Shown here piece by piece: positions 52,821-59,782 of a stretch of 64,000 bases of DNA. Source of the DNA: Lachnospiraceae bacterium (GTDB taxonomy: Bacteria; Bacillota; Clostridia; Lachnospirales; Lachnospiraceae); contig JAGAHC010000051.1 in assembly GCA_017627275.1 (NCBI GenBank), positions 1 through 64,000 of the forward strand, read 5' to 3'. The notes below the pieces were generated by a model. It was not told the DNA's origin. It worked only from the letters and a program-made list of their open reading frames with translations, and made no database searches. The translations under genes and the position numbers were made by a program. Each line of letters begins with the position of its first letter. Positions within the stretch are counted from its first letter, which is position 1.

Positions 52821-53926
52821 TAATAAAAATTAACAACTTGCATTTGCTCTGTTTTTGTTTCGTCCATAATGTGTGTGTATAGATTCATTGTAATTGCAAT
52901 GTTACTATGCCCCATTATTTCTTGCAATGTTTTCGGCTGCATACCGCCCTCAATACATCTTGTTGCGAATGTCGCCCGCAATGCGTGAACAGAAAAACGT
53001 TTTATGCCTGCTGCTTTGCAAATTCTATCAATATTTTCGTTTACATACGCGCCGTTTATTAACCCCCCTTTAAGAGCGCGAAAAACGCGCCTATTTTCGT
53101 TTATTTCAAAAGCATTGAAGAATGCGGCGTTTTTTTGTCTTTGGCGCTTTATGGCGCTTCTAGCGCTGTTATTTAGGGGTATGCTTCTTTGCCCGCTCTT
53201 TGTCTTTGTGTCATCGCCTATAATTCTTTGTCCGTTCTCGGTGCATGTTATTGTTCTTTTGATATAAATAAAATCATCAGAAACATCTTTATTAGTGATT
53301 GCACCCGCTTCGCCTATTCTACACCCGGTATTCAACAAGAAAACAAACAAATCAAAATACCACGAATCAGCAGCATAATCTAAAAATCGCCGCGTTTCTT
53401 CAATCGTCAACGCTCTGTGTATTCCGTCACTGGCAGCAGGTTCTTCGCGTTTTAATGTGCGTACAGCTGCGCAAGGATTCCATATAATCAACCTTTCGTT
53501 TAACGCGTCTTTAAAAAGAGTTTTTAGCAAATCTATCGCCATATTAACAGACGTTGTTGTTCTGCCGTTTTTTATAGCTTGTTGCAAATCTCTCACGTAT
53601 TGAGTTTCAACATCAGAAAGCTTCAAATCTATAAAACGCTTTCCAGTGCTATCTATAGGCGGCGCGCTTTGTATCATGGAAAACAAATTGTTGTAAGTTC
53701 TTAACGTTGTTTGCTTGACGTTTTGCCTGCTCACAATCCAGCGTTTAAAAAATTCGGCAACTGTTAGTTCTTTGCCAGATTTATATAATCCTTGTTCTAT
53801 TTCCTTTCTTTTCTGCGCTTCGTTTTCTCTACACTCTTTGTCAGTTTTGCCATAAACAAAAAACCGTTTTCCATTGATGGTAAACCTGCGCATATAGCGC
53901 CCGTCTTTTCTCTTTTTCGTCGCCAT
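52820..53926 (-). CDS. int: Tyrosine recombinase (integrase)
   Basis: A 368-residue phage/ICE-type integrase. The N-terminal arm-binding domain (KRFFVYGKTDKECRENEAQK) and SAM-like domain precede the catalytic part: Arg in NTGCRIGEAGAI, HALRATFATR with His and Arg, LGHS-like MGHSNIAITMNLYTH and the nucleophile Tyr in MNLYTH. It should integrate and excise the element. Its stop codon abuts the left repeats. Codon use is AT-rich, unlike the flanking core genes. Confidence 0.93.
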   Translation of the reverse strand: MATKKRKDGRYMRRFTINGKRFFVYGKTDKECRENEAQKRKEIEQGLYKSGKELTVAEFFKRWIVSRQNVKQTTLRTYNNLFSMIQSAPPIDSTGKRFIDLKLSDVETQYVRDLQQAIKNGRTTTSVNMAIDLLKTLFKDALNERLIIWNPCAAVRTLKREEPAASDGIHRALTIEETRRFLDYAADSWYFDLFVFLLNTGCRIGEAGAITNKDVSDDFIYIKRTITCTENGQRIIGDDTKTKSGQRSIPLNNSARSAIKRQRQKNAAFFNAFEINENRRVFRALKGGLINGAYVNENIDRICKAAGIKRFSVHALRATFATRCIEGGMQPKTLQEIMGHSNIAITMNLYTHIMDETKTEQMQVVNFY

Positions 53927-53962
53927 ACACTAAACACCTTTCTTGGGCAGCAGGCGCACACA

Positions 53963-54106
53963 TTAACGCGCCTTGTTTTCTTCTTTCAAATACCTGTGCT
54001 TTAGAAAAATTGTGTAAATAATGCTTAGAAATCGCTCATCTTGCACATCTTTTAACATTTTTTGTATTTCTCGCCTGTATTCCTTTGCATAGTTCTCAGT
54101 TTTCAT
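53963..54106 (-). CDS. Small conserved-looking protein next to the integrase
   Basis: A 47-residue reading frame, too short for routine calling. It begins MKTENYAKEYRREIQKMLKD and contains QDERFLSIIYTIFLKHR. ATG 54106 has AAGGGG six to seven bases upstream. Helical, mixed charge. Proteins with a DERFL-IY core recur beside integrases in Firmicute elements, from memory only. It lies 36 bases upstream of int on the same strand, probably the same transcript. Confidence 0.6.
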   Translation of the reverse strand: MKTENYAKEYRREIQKMLKDVQDERFLSIIYTIFLKHRYLKEENKAR

Positions 54107-54166
54107 ATTGTGCCCCTTGTAATTTTTTATCTTATTACATCATATTGTATCATGTTACATCATGTA

Positions 54167-54193
54167 TTGCAACTGGAAAAAATGTGCTATAAT
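54167..54193 (+). promoter_or_regulatory. Promoter of the CopG-like gene with repeated TTACATCAT sites
   Basis: TTGCAA, a 15-base spacer, and an extended -10 (TGC then TATAAT, 54188-54193). Just upstream TTACATCAT occurs twice (near 54135 and 54155), along with a TACATCATGTA palindrome. Transcription would start at about the ATG of 54200, making a leaderless message. The sites fit self-repression. Confidence 0.55.
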
Positions 54194-54199
54194 TGCGCC

Positions 54200-54373
54200 A
54201 TGAATAGAACAAGCGAAAATACATCAAGAATTGTTATAAGCATTTCAAAAACAGAACGCGAAAAGCTGGAGCGGCTAGCAAAGCAAGAAAGCCGCTCCCT
54301 TAGCAACATGTGCTCCGTTATTCTGCGCGACTATCTTTCGAGCTGCTCACCTGCGAAGAATCAGAAGAAATAA
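54200..54373 (+). CDS. CopG/ribbon-helix-helix-like small regulator
   Basis: A 57-residue protein and the only plus-strand gene of the element. RIVISISKTEREKLERLAKQ, followed by ESRSLSNMCSVILRDYL, fits a ribbon-helix-helix DNA-binding fold: a beta strand, then two helices. The promoter geometry implies a leaderless mRNA starting at ATG 54200. It may repress the element's minus-strand genes or itself through the nearby TTACATCAT repeats. Its 3' end overlaps that of a convergent 88-residue frame by 56 bases. Confidence 0.7.
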   Translation: MNRTSENTSRIVISISKTEREKLERLAKQESRSLSNMCSVILRDYLSSCSPAKNQKK

Positions 54374-54584
54374 ACGTATTGTTTTCGCCTTTTTTCTTTC
54401 TGCTGTTCAATCGGTAATTCTTCCCATCGTGCAACCCCGCATAATAGGCGGCAGCTATTATGCTATCCTTGCTTTTGAAAGATTCAAAAAAATCAAAATC
54501 ATCTTTTAACAAAAGATACTTGCTATTTTTTAGTGCCATCATAAAACCGCCTGCAGTGCTATTAAATAATCTGCTACGCTCCAT
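54318..54584 (-). CDS. Hypothetical small protein of the element
   Basis: An 88-residue protein I do not recognise. It contains LLLKDDFDFFESFKSKDSII and AAAYYAGLHDGKNYRLNSRK, then a Lys/Ser-rich tail. ATG 54584 has GGGGGG six bases upstream, inside the last codons of the preceding gene, so it is translationally linked to that gene. The last 56 bases overlap the convergent CopG-like gene, which casts slight doubt on the tail. Confidence 0.55.
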   Translation of the reverse strand: MERSRLFNSTAGGFMMALKNSKYLLLKDDFDFFESFKSKDSIIAAAYYAGLHDGKNYRLNSRKKKGENNTFISSDSSQVSSSKDSRAE

Positions 54585-54587
54585 TTT

Positions 54588-55526
54588 TTACCCCCCAACT
54601 TTTACATATTTTGAATAGCGTTCATCAAGTATAAACAAATCAGCCAATTCTTTATTGTTTTTTGTAACGTTCTGCACCTTTTCCGGAATAAGAGACGGAT
54701 ATTTTTTATCATCATCGTCAATAATTGCGTCAATAATAGATTGTTCAAAATCAGAAAGCGCCTGTTTCCTGCTGCCGTTCTCAAATTCCGAAAGCATTTC
54801 AATTATTTTTTCTGTGTCGCCATTTTTTAAAAAACTGCCGCTTGAAACTGAAAGCATGAGGTTGTGTGATTGTTTTCCAAACAAATCAAGATTCAGCGAT
54901 TCCAATAACCCGCCGTTTTCCCCTGCGTAGTTTTCCAAAAATTTATTGACGTTGTTTTCGTATGCTTCGACCGCTGCATATATAACATCAATGTTAGGTA
55001 GTTCAATGCTTTTCTTGGCAGCAGGTTCTTCGCGCTCAACTGTTTTTGTTTGCCCGTGTTCGTCAATCTCTACACGCATTCTTTTTTCTGTTCGGCTTTC
55101 TGCCAATTGTTTTAATAGTCGTCGCTCTGTATATGTCCTTGCTTCGCGCTCTAATAGGTCAAATTCTGCGTCAGAAAGCGCAACCCCCAGAATAGAAAAG
55201 CTTTGTATTTTTCGCGCAAAATCTGCGGAAATAGGAGCGGAAAAATATCCATCAATCCCGCCGCGTATCGTTTCCATGTTTCTATCACATAGCGCCTTTG
55301 CTCTTTCCCGCGCCGCCTGCATAGCGCGGCGCTTGCTATCGGCAGCAGGCGTGTTCTGCTTTCTGTATTCCTCAATATATTGTTCTGTCCACTGTCCGCG
55401 CATTTCTTCACACTTTTTGTTTGTGCGTTCCGTTTCTGCAATCTGTTCGCGCTCCATGTTGTCCACAATATCTTTATATGAATTCAATATCTGTTTAACC
55501 TGTTCTAAAGCGGTTTTATATCTCAT
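54588..55526 (-). CDS. Hypothetical coiled-coil-rich protein of the element
   Basis: A 312-residue soluble protein I do not recognise. The N-terminal 90 residues are strongly helical and charged (YKDIVDNMEREQIAETERTN). A central part has LSDAEFDLLEREARTYTERR. The C-terminal half has GGLLESLNLDLFGKQSHNLM and FENGSRKQALSDFEQSIIDA. No catalytic motif, signal peptide or membrane segment is seen. It lies between the terminase-like gene and the small 88-residue gene, with phased TGCATA sites upstream. A packaging, replication or interference role would be guesswork. Confidence 0.65.
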   Translation of the reverse strand: MRYKTALEQVKQILNSYKDIVDNMEREQIAETERTNKKCEEMRGQWTEQYIEEYRKQNTPAADSKRRAMQAARERAKALCDRNMETIRGGIDGYFSAPISADFARKIQSFSILGVALSDAEFDLLEREARTYTERRLLKQLAESRTEKRMRVEIDEHGQTKTVEREEPAAKKSIELPNIDVIYAAVEAYENNVNKFLENYAGENGGLLESLNLDLFGKQSHNLMLSVSSGSFLKNGDTEKIIEMLSEFENGSRKQALSDFEQSIIDAIIDDDDKKYPSLIPEKVQNVTKNNKELADLFILDERYSKYVKVGG

Positions 55527-55701
55527 TTTCTTTTTTCCTTTCTTTTCATTCCTTTTTGTTTTTTGTTGGTATTTTAGGCAGTCACCTGCGGCTTGCTGCT
55601 TTTATATATAAACCCCCCGGGTATGCTGTAGACATATTGCACAATTCGCCTATATACGCGATTGTGTAGCGCTCCAACTATTCGCAAAATATACATTTCA
55701 C

Positions 55702-55747
55702 GTCAACCTTTTTGCTCCCGTAATATGGCAAAAACCGCATGGTTGAC
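55702..55747. repeat. Nested inverted repeat
   Basis: GTCAACC TTTTTGC at 55702-55715 faces GCAAAAA (55728-55734) and GGTTGAC (55741-55747), with six unpaired bases on one side. It could be an operator or a cruciform. Confidence 0.5.
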
Positions 55748-55796
55748 ATGTTTTTTGCTGTTTGCACCCTGTTGCGGCTGCCTGTAAACTGCTTTA

Positions 55797-55875
55797 TGCA
55801 TAGTCCAAAATGCATAACTCCTGCATATACAGTGCATAAAAGTGGAAATACCGCATATTCATGCATTCAGCATAA
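55797..55875. repeat. Iteron-like TGCATA repeats
   Basis: TGCATA at 55797, 55811, 55822 and 55833, then CGCATA (55852), TGCATT (55862) and AGCATA (55869). Three successive sites are spaced exactly 11 bases apart, so they face one side of the helix. Confidence 0.6.
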
Positions 55876-55887
55876 TAAACAAATAAC

Positions 55888-56445
55888 CTATGCAGTCACG
55901 CCATCTGTAGCGCTGTCCACAAGTGCTGGCAGTTCATCAATAGCAATTGCATTCTCTTTTTCGTCTGTGTGTCCATTCCCAAGAACAGGCAAATCCTCAA
56001 CAGATAATGCTTTATATTTTGGTTCTGCTATCAATTCAATTTGCTGTCCGTCAGTATACTGTCCTACGTTTTTAAGCAAAAAGATTCCACTAACTGGGTT
56101 TAAATTGCCTGTAAGCAAACTTTGCTCAATGAAACTTATAACAACCCCTGCTGCCATATTGCATGCTTCGCTCCATTCACTAGAGCAATTTTCGCCCTTG
56201 CGCCATTTCCAAAACATTTGTCTGCTCACACCTAAAGCAAGTGAAAGCGATTCAAACCCCGGGCGAAAGCCAACAGTGCCGCAAAAAATAAAATATTCAT
56301 CAATGCGTTCTTTTAATTCAGCCACGGCAGCAGGCTTGCCCCGCTTTGCTAATTCTCTTAGGCTGCGCACCGCTTCCGCCGTAAACTCTTTCCCGTTTAG
56401 GCGCTGAAGCTCGCCGCCCGGATAGTTACTGTCTTTATTTCCCAT
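55888..56445 (-). CDS. Phage terminase small subunit-like protein
   Basis: A 185-residue protein. IDEYFIFCGTVGFRPGFESL, then SLALGVSRQMFWKWRKGE (a helix-turn-helix), a helical middle, and NPVSGIFLLKNVGQYTDGQQ. The order YF..C, LALGVSR, IF-LKN is that of small terminase (TerS/gp3-like) proteins, which recognise pac or cos DNA. No large terminase follows, as is seen in phage satellites that borrow the helper's enzyme. The C-terminus is acidic. Another DNA-binding role is possible. Confidence 0.6.
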   Translation of the reverse strand: MGNKDSNYPGGELQRLNGKEFTAEAVRSLRELAKRGKPAAVAELKERIDEYFIFCGTVGFRPGFESLSLALGVSRQMFWKWRKGENCSSEWSEACNMAAGVVISFIEQSLLTGNLNPVSGIFLLKNVGQYTDGQQIELIAEPKYKALSVEDLPVLGNGHTDEKENAIAIDELPALVDSATDGVTA

Positions 56446-56717
56446 CTGTTTATCCTTTCTTTAATCGAACGTATGTTCGGCTACTAAAAACCAACGATAT
56501 TTTCTTTTTTTTAAGAGTAAAACAGTTTACTGCTGACCTATAGCGCCGAAACTATTATTTTGCTGCCAAAACCGCTATTTTATGCCCCATTCATGCCCCT
56601 ATTTAACCTTTACTTATATACATAGATTTACGTAAAGTAGGTAAGTAATGTATAGGGCATGTTTCGCACACGTTCTTTGCAGGCGAATACGTCCGCATGC
56701 ATGCGCATGCGCTTGCA

Positions 56718-57041
56718 TTACGTAATTCCGTGTTCTTTCTCCCATCGTATGCGCGCGGCTTCCTCTGCCTGTTCTACTCGTTCTTGATATGCTGCAGCTT
56801 CCGACACAAAAAAAGGTTTTATTATTGTTTGCCACAATACAGCCGTCACGGCGTCATGTGTTAGGGCGCGTTCTTCCTTTTCGTCAAGAAGTCCGTTTTG
56901 CCATAGCCACATAGACCGAAACAACATCATTTTTTGCAAGTCGGTAAGCTCTGCACTTTCCCAAAATTCAACCCATTGTTTAGAAACAGTAAAATTAGGC
57001 TTTGGCTTTTTCTTTGCAATTCTTTTATTTGTTTTTGCCAT
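56718..57041 (-). CDS. Hypothetical protein, phage-replisome-like
   Basis: A 107-residue protein. A basic N-terminus (KRIAKKKPKPNFTVSKQWVE) leads to a helical domain, FWESAELTDLQKMMLFRSMW, then LSEEAAAYQERVEQ-like SEAAAYQERVEQAEEAARIR. It weakly recalls DUF6291-type phage proteins, in which a short domain ends in a helix facing a replication or packaging partner. I cannot assign a function. The ATG lies 12 bases after the excisionase-like gene, so they are probably one operon. Confidence 0.55.
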   Translation of the reverse strand: MAKTNKRIAKKKPKPNFTVSKQWVEFWESAELTDLQKMMLFRSMWLWQNGLLDEKEERALTHDAVTAVLWQTIIKPFFVSEAAAYQERVEQAEEAARIRWEKEHGIT

Positions 57042-57053
57042 AGTTCAAAACCC

Positions 57054-57245
57054 TTATTTGCAGTTGTTCTCTATGAATTTAAGAAGAATTGACCTATTAA
57101 CACGCACGCAACCGCCTATTCTTCGCACAGCGCCTGCCTTTTCCGCAATTCTTCTCACTGTGTGCGTTCCTAAATTTGTTTCTTCTGCTGCCTGCCTAAT
57201 GGTAAGCAACACGCCATTTTTGTTGTTTGATTCTCTGTGTAGCAT
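57054..57245 (-). CDS. xis: Excisionase-like helix-turn-helix protein
   Basis: A 63-residue protein. LLTIRQAAEETNLGTHTVRR, then IAEKAGAVRRIGGCVRVNRS, matches the winged-helix MerR/excisionase family, including the wing Arg-x-Gly-Gly. Such proteins bind attachment-site DNA and favour excision. ATG 57245 has AAAGGAG six bases upstream. A strong terminator 33 bases upstream would stop outside transcription from entering. Confidence 0.8.
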   Translation of the reverse strand: MLHRESNNKNGVLLTIRQAAEETNLGTHTVRRIAEKAGAVRRIGGCVRVNRSILLKFIENNCK

Positions 57246-57277
57246 TTTTTGCTCCTTTCTTTGTGTATTTTTGAGAT

Positions 57278-57312
57278 AAAAAAACACGTCGCACCAAAAT
57301 TGGTGTGACGTG
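57278..57312 (-). terminator. Rho-independent terminator upstream of xis
   Basis: A 28-base near-perfect palindrome (CACGTCACACCAA with GGTGCGACGTG) followed by seven T on the minus strand. It isolates the element from transcription coming from the right. Confidence 0.75.
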
Positions 57313-57512
57313 CTACGTTTCGACACTGTTCTGCGGTCTGAATTTCGGACAATTCACGAATTACATGGTTCGCCGCATAGCTCCTAATAAAATTGTATGA
57401 TATTTCTTGAGCATATTATATTTCATAGCTTGCCATTGTTCAAGATAACAAAACGACGAAAATTTAGAACGCTTGTTGCGCCATTTTGTATAAAAGCCCT
57501 TAACCCCCTGTG

Positions 57513-57544
57513 CGACTCCCTTTTTGACTCTCTTTTCGACTCCC
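57513..57544. repeat. GGGAGTC triple repeat at the right end of the element
   Basis: On the minus strand GGGAGTCGAAAAGAGAGTC, then AAAAAGGGAGTCG: three tandem copies. 57514-57533 matches 52802-52821 at 18 of 20 positions. Probably arm-type or attachment repeats. Confidence 0.55.
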
Positions 57545-57630
57545 TTTCAATCAAAAAAACATGGAACGACACGAAGCAAGACACGCAAAGACGCACGAAC
57601 CAAAACATATAAAACCCGCAAAAAATCATC

Positions 57631-57662
57631 AAAAAAAGCCGCTGTTGAATAACAACGGCGGC
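57631..57662 (-). terminator. Second left-facing terminator downstream of bmp
   Basis: Stem GCCGCCGTTG / CAACAGCGGC with one mismatch, loop TTATT, then seven T on the minus strand. Very strong by eye. Confidence 0.8.
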
Positions 57663-57717
57663 TGATGAAAAAAATATCTGTATAAGTCCTTTTTATGATA
57701 GCAAACAAAAGCGGACA

Positions 57718-57752
57718 ATAAAAGACGGACCCTCCAAAAAGGAGAGTCCGTC
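57718..57752 (-). terminator. Terminator of the bmp gene
   Basis: Stem GACGGACTCTCC / GGAGGGTCCGTC with one mismatch, loop TTTTT, then TTTTATTG on the minus strand, 33 bases after the bmp stop. Confidence 0.8.
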
Positions 57753-57785
57753 CATACCGTTTCACGGTGTTTTTTCAGGCACTGA

Positions 57786-59006
57786 TTACTTGATGTTGCC
57801 CTGGAAATTCACAGTGACATTGTCAGCCGAAGGTTCTTCCGCGGAGATGTCATCGGAAACCGTGATCTTGCCGCTGAAGAGATCCGCTACCAGCGTCTTG
57901 TAATCAACTTCTGTGAAGCTGTCGCCCCAGGAAGTGGTGGAAGGAAGCTGTACATAGTTTTCTTCCGGATTCTCGGAGACAAGGCCCAGCGTTTCGATCT
58001 TGCCGGCATATTCGCCCCAGTTGCCTTCCTTGATTGCGGAAAGCAGGGTGTTGACGGTTGCGCCAAGGCCCTTCATCGCGGAAGTAACGGTCATGCCTTC
58101 GCCGTAGTCGCCGTCGATGATGGCTTTCTGGTCAACGTCAACGCCGATGACCTTGCCGTCTACCTTTGCTGCCGCTTCCGCTGCGGAAGTGTAGATACCG
58201 CCGCCGCAGGCAAAGACGACTTCCGTGCCGCCCTGATACCAGGTATCCATCGCTGCCGTGATGTCGGCATCGCCGTAGAACTGGTTGCCGTATGCATAGT
58301 TGATTTCGACGCCTTCAGCACCGATCTCTGCTGCCGCATCATTGGCGCCCTGAACAAAGCCGTAGCCGTAACGGATAACGGCCGGAACCGCCATACCGCC
58401 GAGGAAGCCGAGCTTCGTGTAGCCCATCTTCACAGCGGCAACGCCTGCCATGTAGCCGGCCAGTTCTTCCTGATAAACAGCGGAGAAGACGTTTGCGCCT
58501 TCGAATTCTCTCTCACCGTATGCCGTCAAATCGCCTTCGGAAACATCCAGTGCGACGAACTTGACATCGGGATACATCGGAGCTTCATCATAGATGCAAT
58601 TTGCGAATGCAAAGCCGGGCATAATGATGACGTTGTAGCCGTCCGCGACCGCCTTGTCGACCATGGCTTCACGCTCTGCATCGGAGTCGCCTTCGGGTTT
58701 GTAGTAAGTGAAGTCGATGCCGTTTGCTTCGCAGAATGCCTTTGCCGCTTCATAGGTGGTCTGGTTGAAGGACTGGTCTGTGATGTCGCCGTAGTCGGTG
58801 ATCATCGCGACGGTCATATCGCCCGCTTCTGCCGGTGCCTCAGCCGCTGCTTCCTCAGTCGCTTCTTCTGCTGCAGGCTCAGCCGCTTCTTCCGATGCCG
58901 CTTCTTCTGCCGGTGCTTCGGAAGCTGCCGGTGCTGCCGTACCGCCGCAGGCGACCATGGAAAGTGCCATCGTGCCGGCCAGTAATAATGCAACTAACTT
59001 TTTCAT
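57786..59006 (-). CDS. BMP-family nucleoside-binding lipoprotein
   Basis: A 406-residue lipoprotein. Signal peptide MKKLVALLLAGTMALSMVAC with lipobox Cys20, an Ala/Glu linker of about 45 residues, then the BMP domain: VAMITDYGDITDQSFNQTTY, VIIMPGFAFANCIYDEAPMY, LGFLGGMAVPAVIRYGYGFV and VIGVDVDQKAI. It should bind purine nucleosides for the ABC transporter encoded at 49.1-52.7 kb. The two are now separated by the integrated element. A good promoter and structured leader lie upstream. Confidence 0.92.
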   Translation of the reverse strand: MKKLVALLLAGTMALSMVACGGTAAPAASEAPAEEAASEEAAEPAAEEATEEAAAEAPAEAGDMTVAMITDYGDITDQSFNQTTYEAAKAFCEANGIDFTYYKPEGDSDAEREAMVDKAVADGYNVIIMPGFAFANCIYDEAPMYPDVKFVALDVSEGDLTAYGEREFEGANVFSAVYQEELAGYMAGVAAVKMGYTKLGFLGGMAVPAVIRYGYGFVQGANDAAAEIGAEGVEINYAYGNQFYGDADITAAMDTWYQGGTEVVFACGGGIYTSAAEAAAKVDGKVIGVDVDQKAIIDGDYGEGMTVTSAMKGLGATVNTLLSAIKEGNWGEYAGKIETLGLVSENPEENYVQLPSTTSWGDSFTEVDYKTLVADLFSGKITVSDDISAEEPSADNVTVNFQGNIK

Positions 59007-59042
59007 GTCTGGTTTTCCTCCTTAAACTGTTTTCCTAATGGT

Positions 59043-59082
59043 ATGCCGATCGAAGTCGGCATTCTCGCCCTCTGCGTAGGGG
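59043..59082 (-). promoter_or_regulatory. Structured leader of the bmp gene
   Basis: Two small hairpins in the 5' untranslated RNA: ATGCCGA / TCGGCAT and GCCC / GGGC. The sequence does not match a guanine riboswitch that I can recognise. Confidence 0.4.
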
Positions 59083-59097
59083 CTGTGTCCACGAATT

Positions 59098-59126
59098 ATT
59101 ATATCTATCCCCTTTTTAGAAAACAA
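59098..59126 (-). promoter_or_regulatory. bmp promoter
   Basis: Minus-strand TTGTTT, a 17-base spacer and TATAAT, about 90 bases before the bmp ATG. Confidence 0.7.
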
Positions 59127-59138
59127 GACGGAATGATG

Positions 59139-59147
59139 TGCTAGAAT
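59139..59147 (+). promoter_or_regulatory. Extended -10 of tdk
   Basis: TGC followed by TAGAAT, 42 bases before the tdk ATG and back to back with the bmp promoter. Confidence 0.55.
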
Positions 59148-59188
59148 ACGGACAGAGAGATTTTTATGAAGATTTCGGGAGAAGAAAA

Positions 59189-59782
59189 ATGGCTAAACTC
59201 TATTTTAAATACGGGGCGATGGGCTCCAGCAAATCCGCCCAGGCTCTGATCACAAAGTTCAATTATGAAGAAAAGAACATGACCGTATGGCTGATCAAGC
59301 CTTCGATCGATGACAGAGACGGGAAGAGCGCCATCAAGAGCCGCATCGGACTGGAAAAGCAGGCCGATGTCATCAGCCCGGAGGACAGCATTCTGGAAGC
59401 CTACCGCAAAGCCGGAAAGCATGATGTCATCATTTCGGACGAGGCGCAGTTCTTCACCCCGGAGCAGATCGACGAACTGCGTTTTCTGGTGGACACGGAA
59501 GACATCCCCGTATTGTGTTTCGGACTGCGCACCGACTTCCTCACGCATTTCTTCCCCGGCGCCAGACGCCTGATGGAACTTGCCGACTCCATCACGGAGA
59601 TCAAGACGGTTTGTGACTGCGGACGGAAGGCGACGGTCAACGCCCGCATCGACGGGGACGGCAACATCGTCACGGAGGGCGACCAGGTCCTGATCGGAGG
59701 CAATGACAGTTATGTGGCGATGTGCCATAAGTGCTGGACGCAGCGCATCGCCGCCCAAAAGAAAGGAACCACTCGTCCCTGA
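59189..59782 (+). CDS. tdk: Thymidine kinase (type II)
   Basis: A 197-residue enzyme. The P-loop reads YGAMGSSKSAQAL. ISDEAQFFTPEQIDEL is Walker B with the catalytic Glu region. The lasso part has CDCGRKATVNARI and the zinc Cys pairs with CHKCW. It phosphorylates thymidine in salvage. ATG 59189 has GGGAGAAG upstream. The last residues (GTTRP) and stop codon are encoded by the left arm of the repeat at 59765, so the natural C-terminus was altered. Confidence 0.93.
   Translation: MAKLYFKYGAMGSSKSAQALITKFNYEEKNMTVWLIKPSIDDRDGKSAIKSRIGLEKQADVISPEDSILEAYRKAGKHDVIISDEAQFFTPEQIDELRFLVDTEDIPVLCFGLRTDFLTHFFPGARRLMELADSITEIKTVCDCGRKATVNARIDGDGNIVTEGDQVLIGGNDSYVAMCHKCWTQRIAAQKKGTTRP

Larger units (their letters stand above)
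55527..55887. other. 361-base non-coding region of the element with inverted and phased repeats
   Basis: No convincing gene. It holds an operator-like palindrome (CACAATTCGC / GCGATTGTG, 55640-55666), a nested inverted repeat (55702-55747) and a run of TGCATA sites (55797-55875). This is the most repeat-dense part of the element and the best candidate for its replication origin or main control region. Confidence 0.6.
52801..57550. mobile_element. Small integrated element, phage-satellite or mobilizable-island-like
   Basis: An AT-rich block of about 4.7 kb whose base composition and genes differ from both flanks. It is bounded by GGGAGTC repeats on each side. It codes for a tyrosine integrase at the left end, an excisionase-like protein at the right end, and small unknown proteins plus a terminase-small-subunit-like protein between. 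No large terminase, capsid, relaxase or replication initiator is visible. The exact attachment core could not be fixed by eye. It splits the bmp/yufOPQ locus. Confidence 0.75.
57246..57785. other. 540-base junction between the element and the bmp gene
   Basis: No supported gene. It holds, from left to right: a terminator upstream of xis (57278-57312), an AT-rich stretch with weak promoter-like sequences (57370-57440), the GGGAGTC triple repeat (57513-57544), and two terminators facing left (57631-57662, 57718-57752). The element's right boundary must lie between the triple repeat and the first of these two terminators. Confidence 0.6.

Noticed and set aside
57423..57632. A 69-residue minus-strand frame across the right-end repeats
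   Set aside because: The ERESKRESKRES segment is only the translation of the GGGAGTC repeats. No ribosome site, and the composition is not protein-like.
59043..59100. Guanine or 2'-deoxyguanosine riboswitch before the bmp gene
   Set aside because: The conserved junction sequences of the purine riboswitch are not visible; only simple hairpins are.
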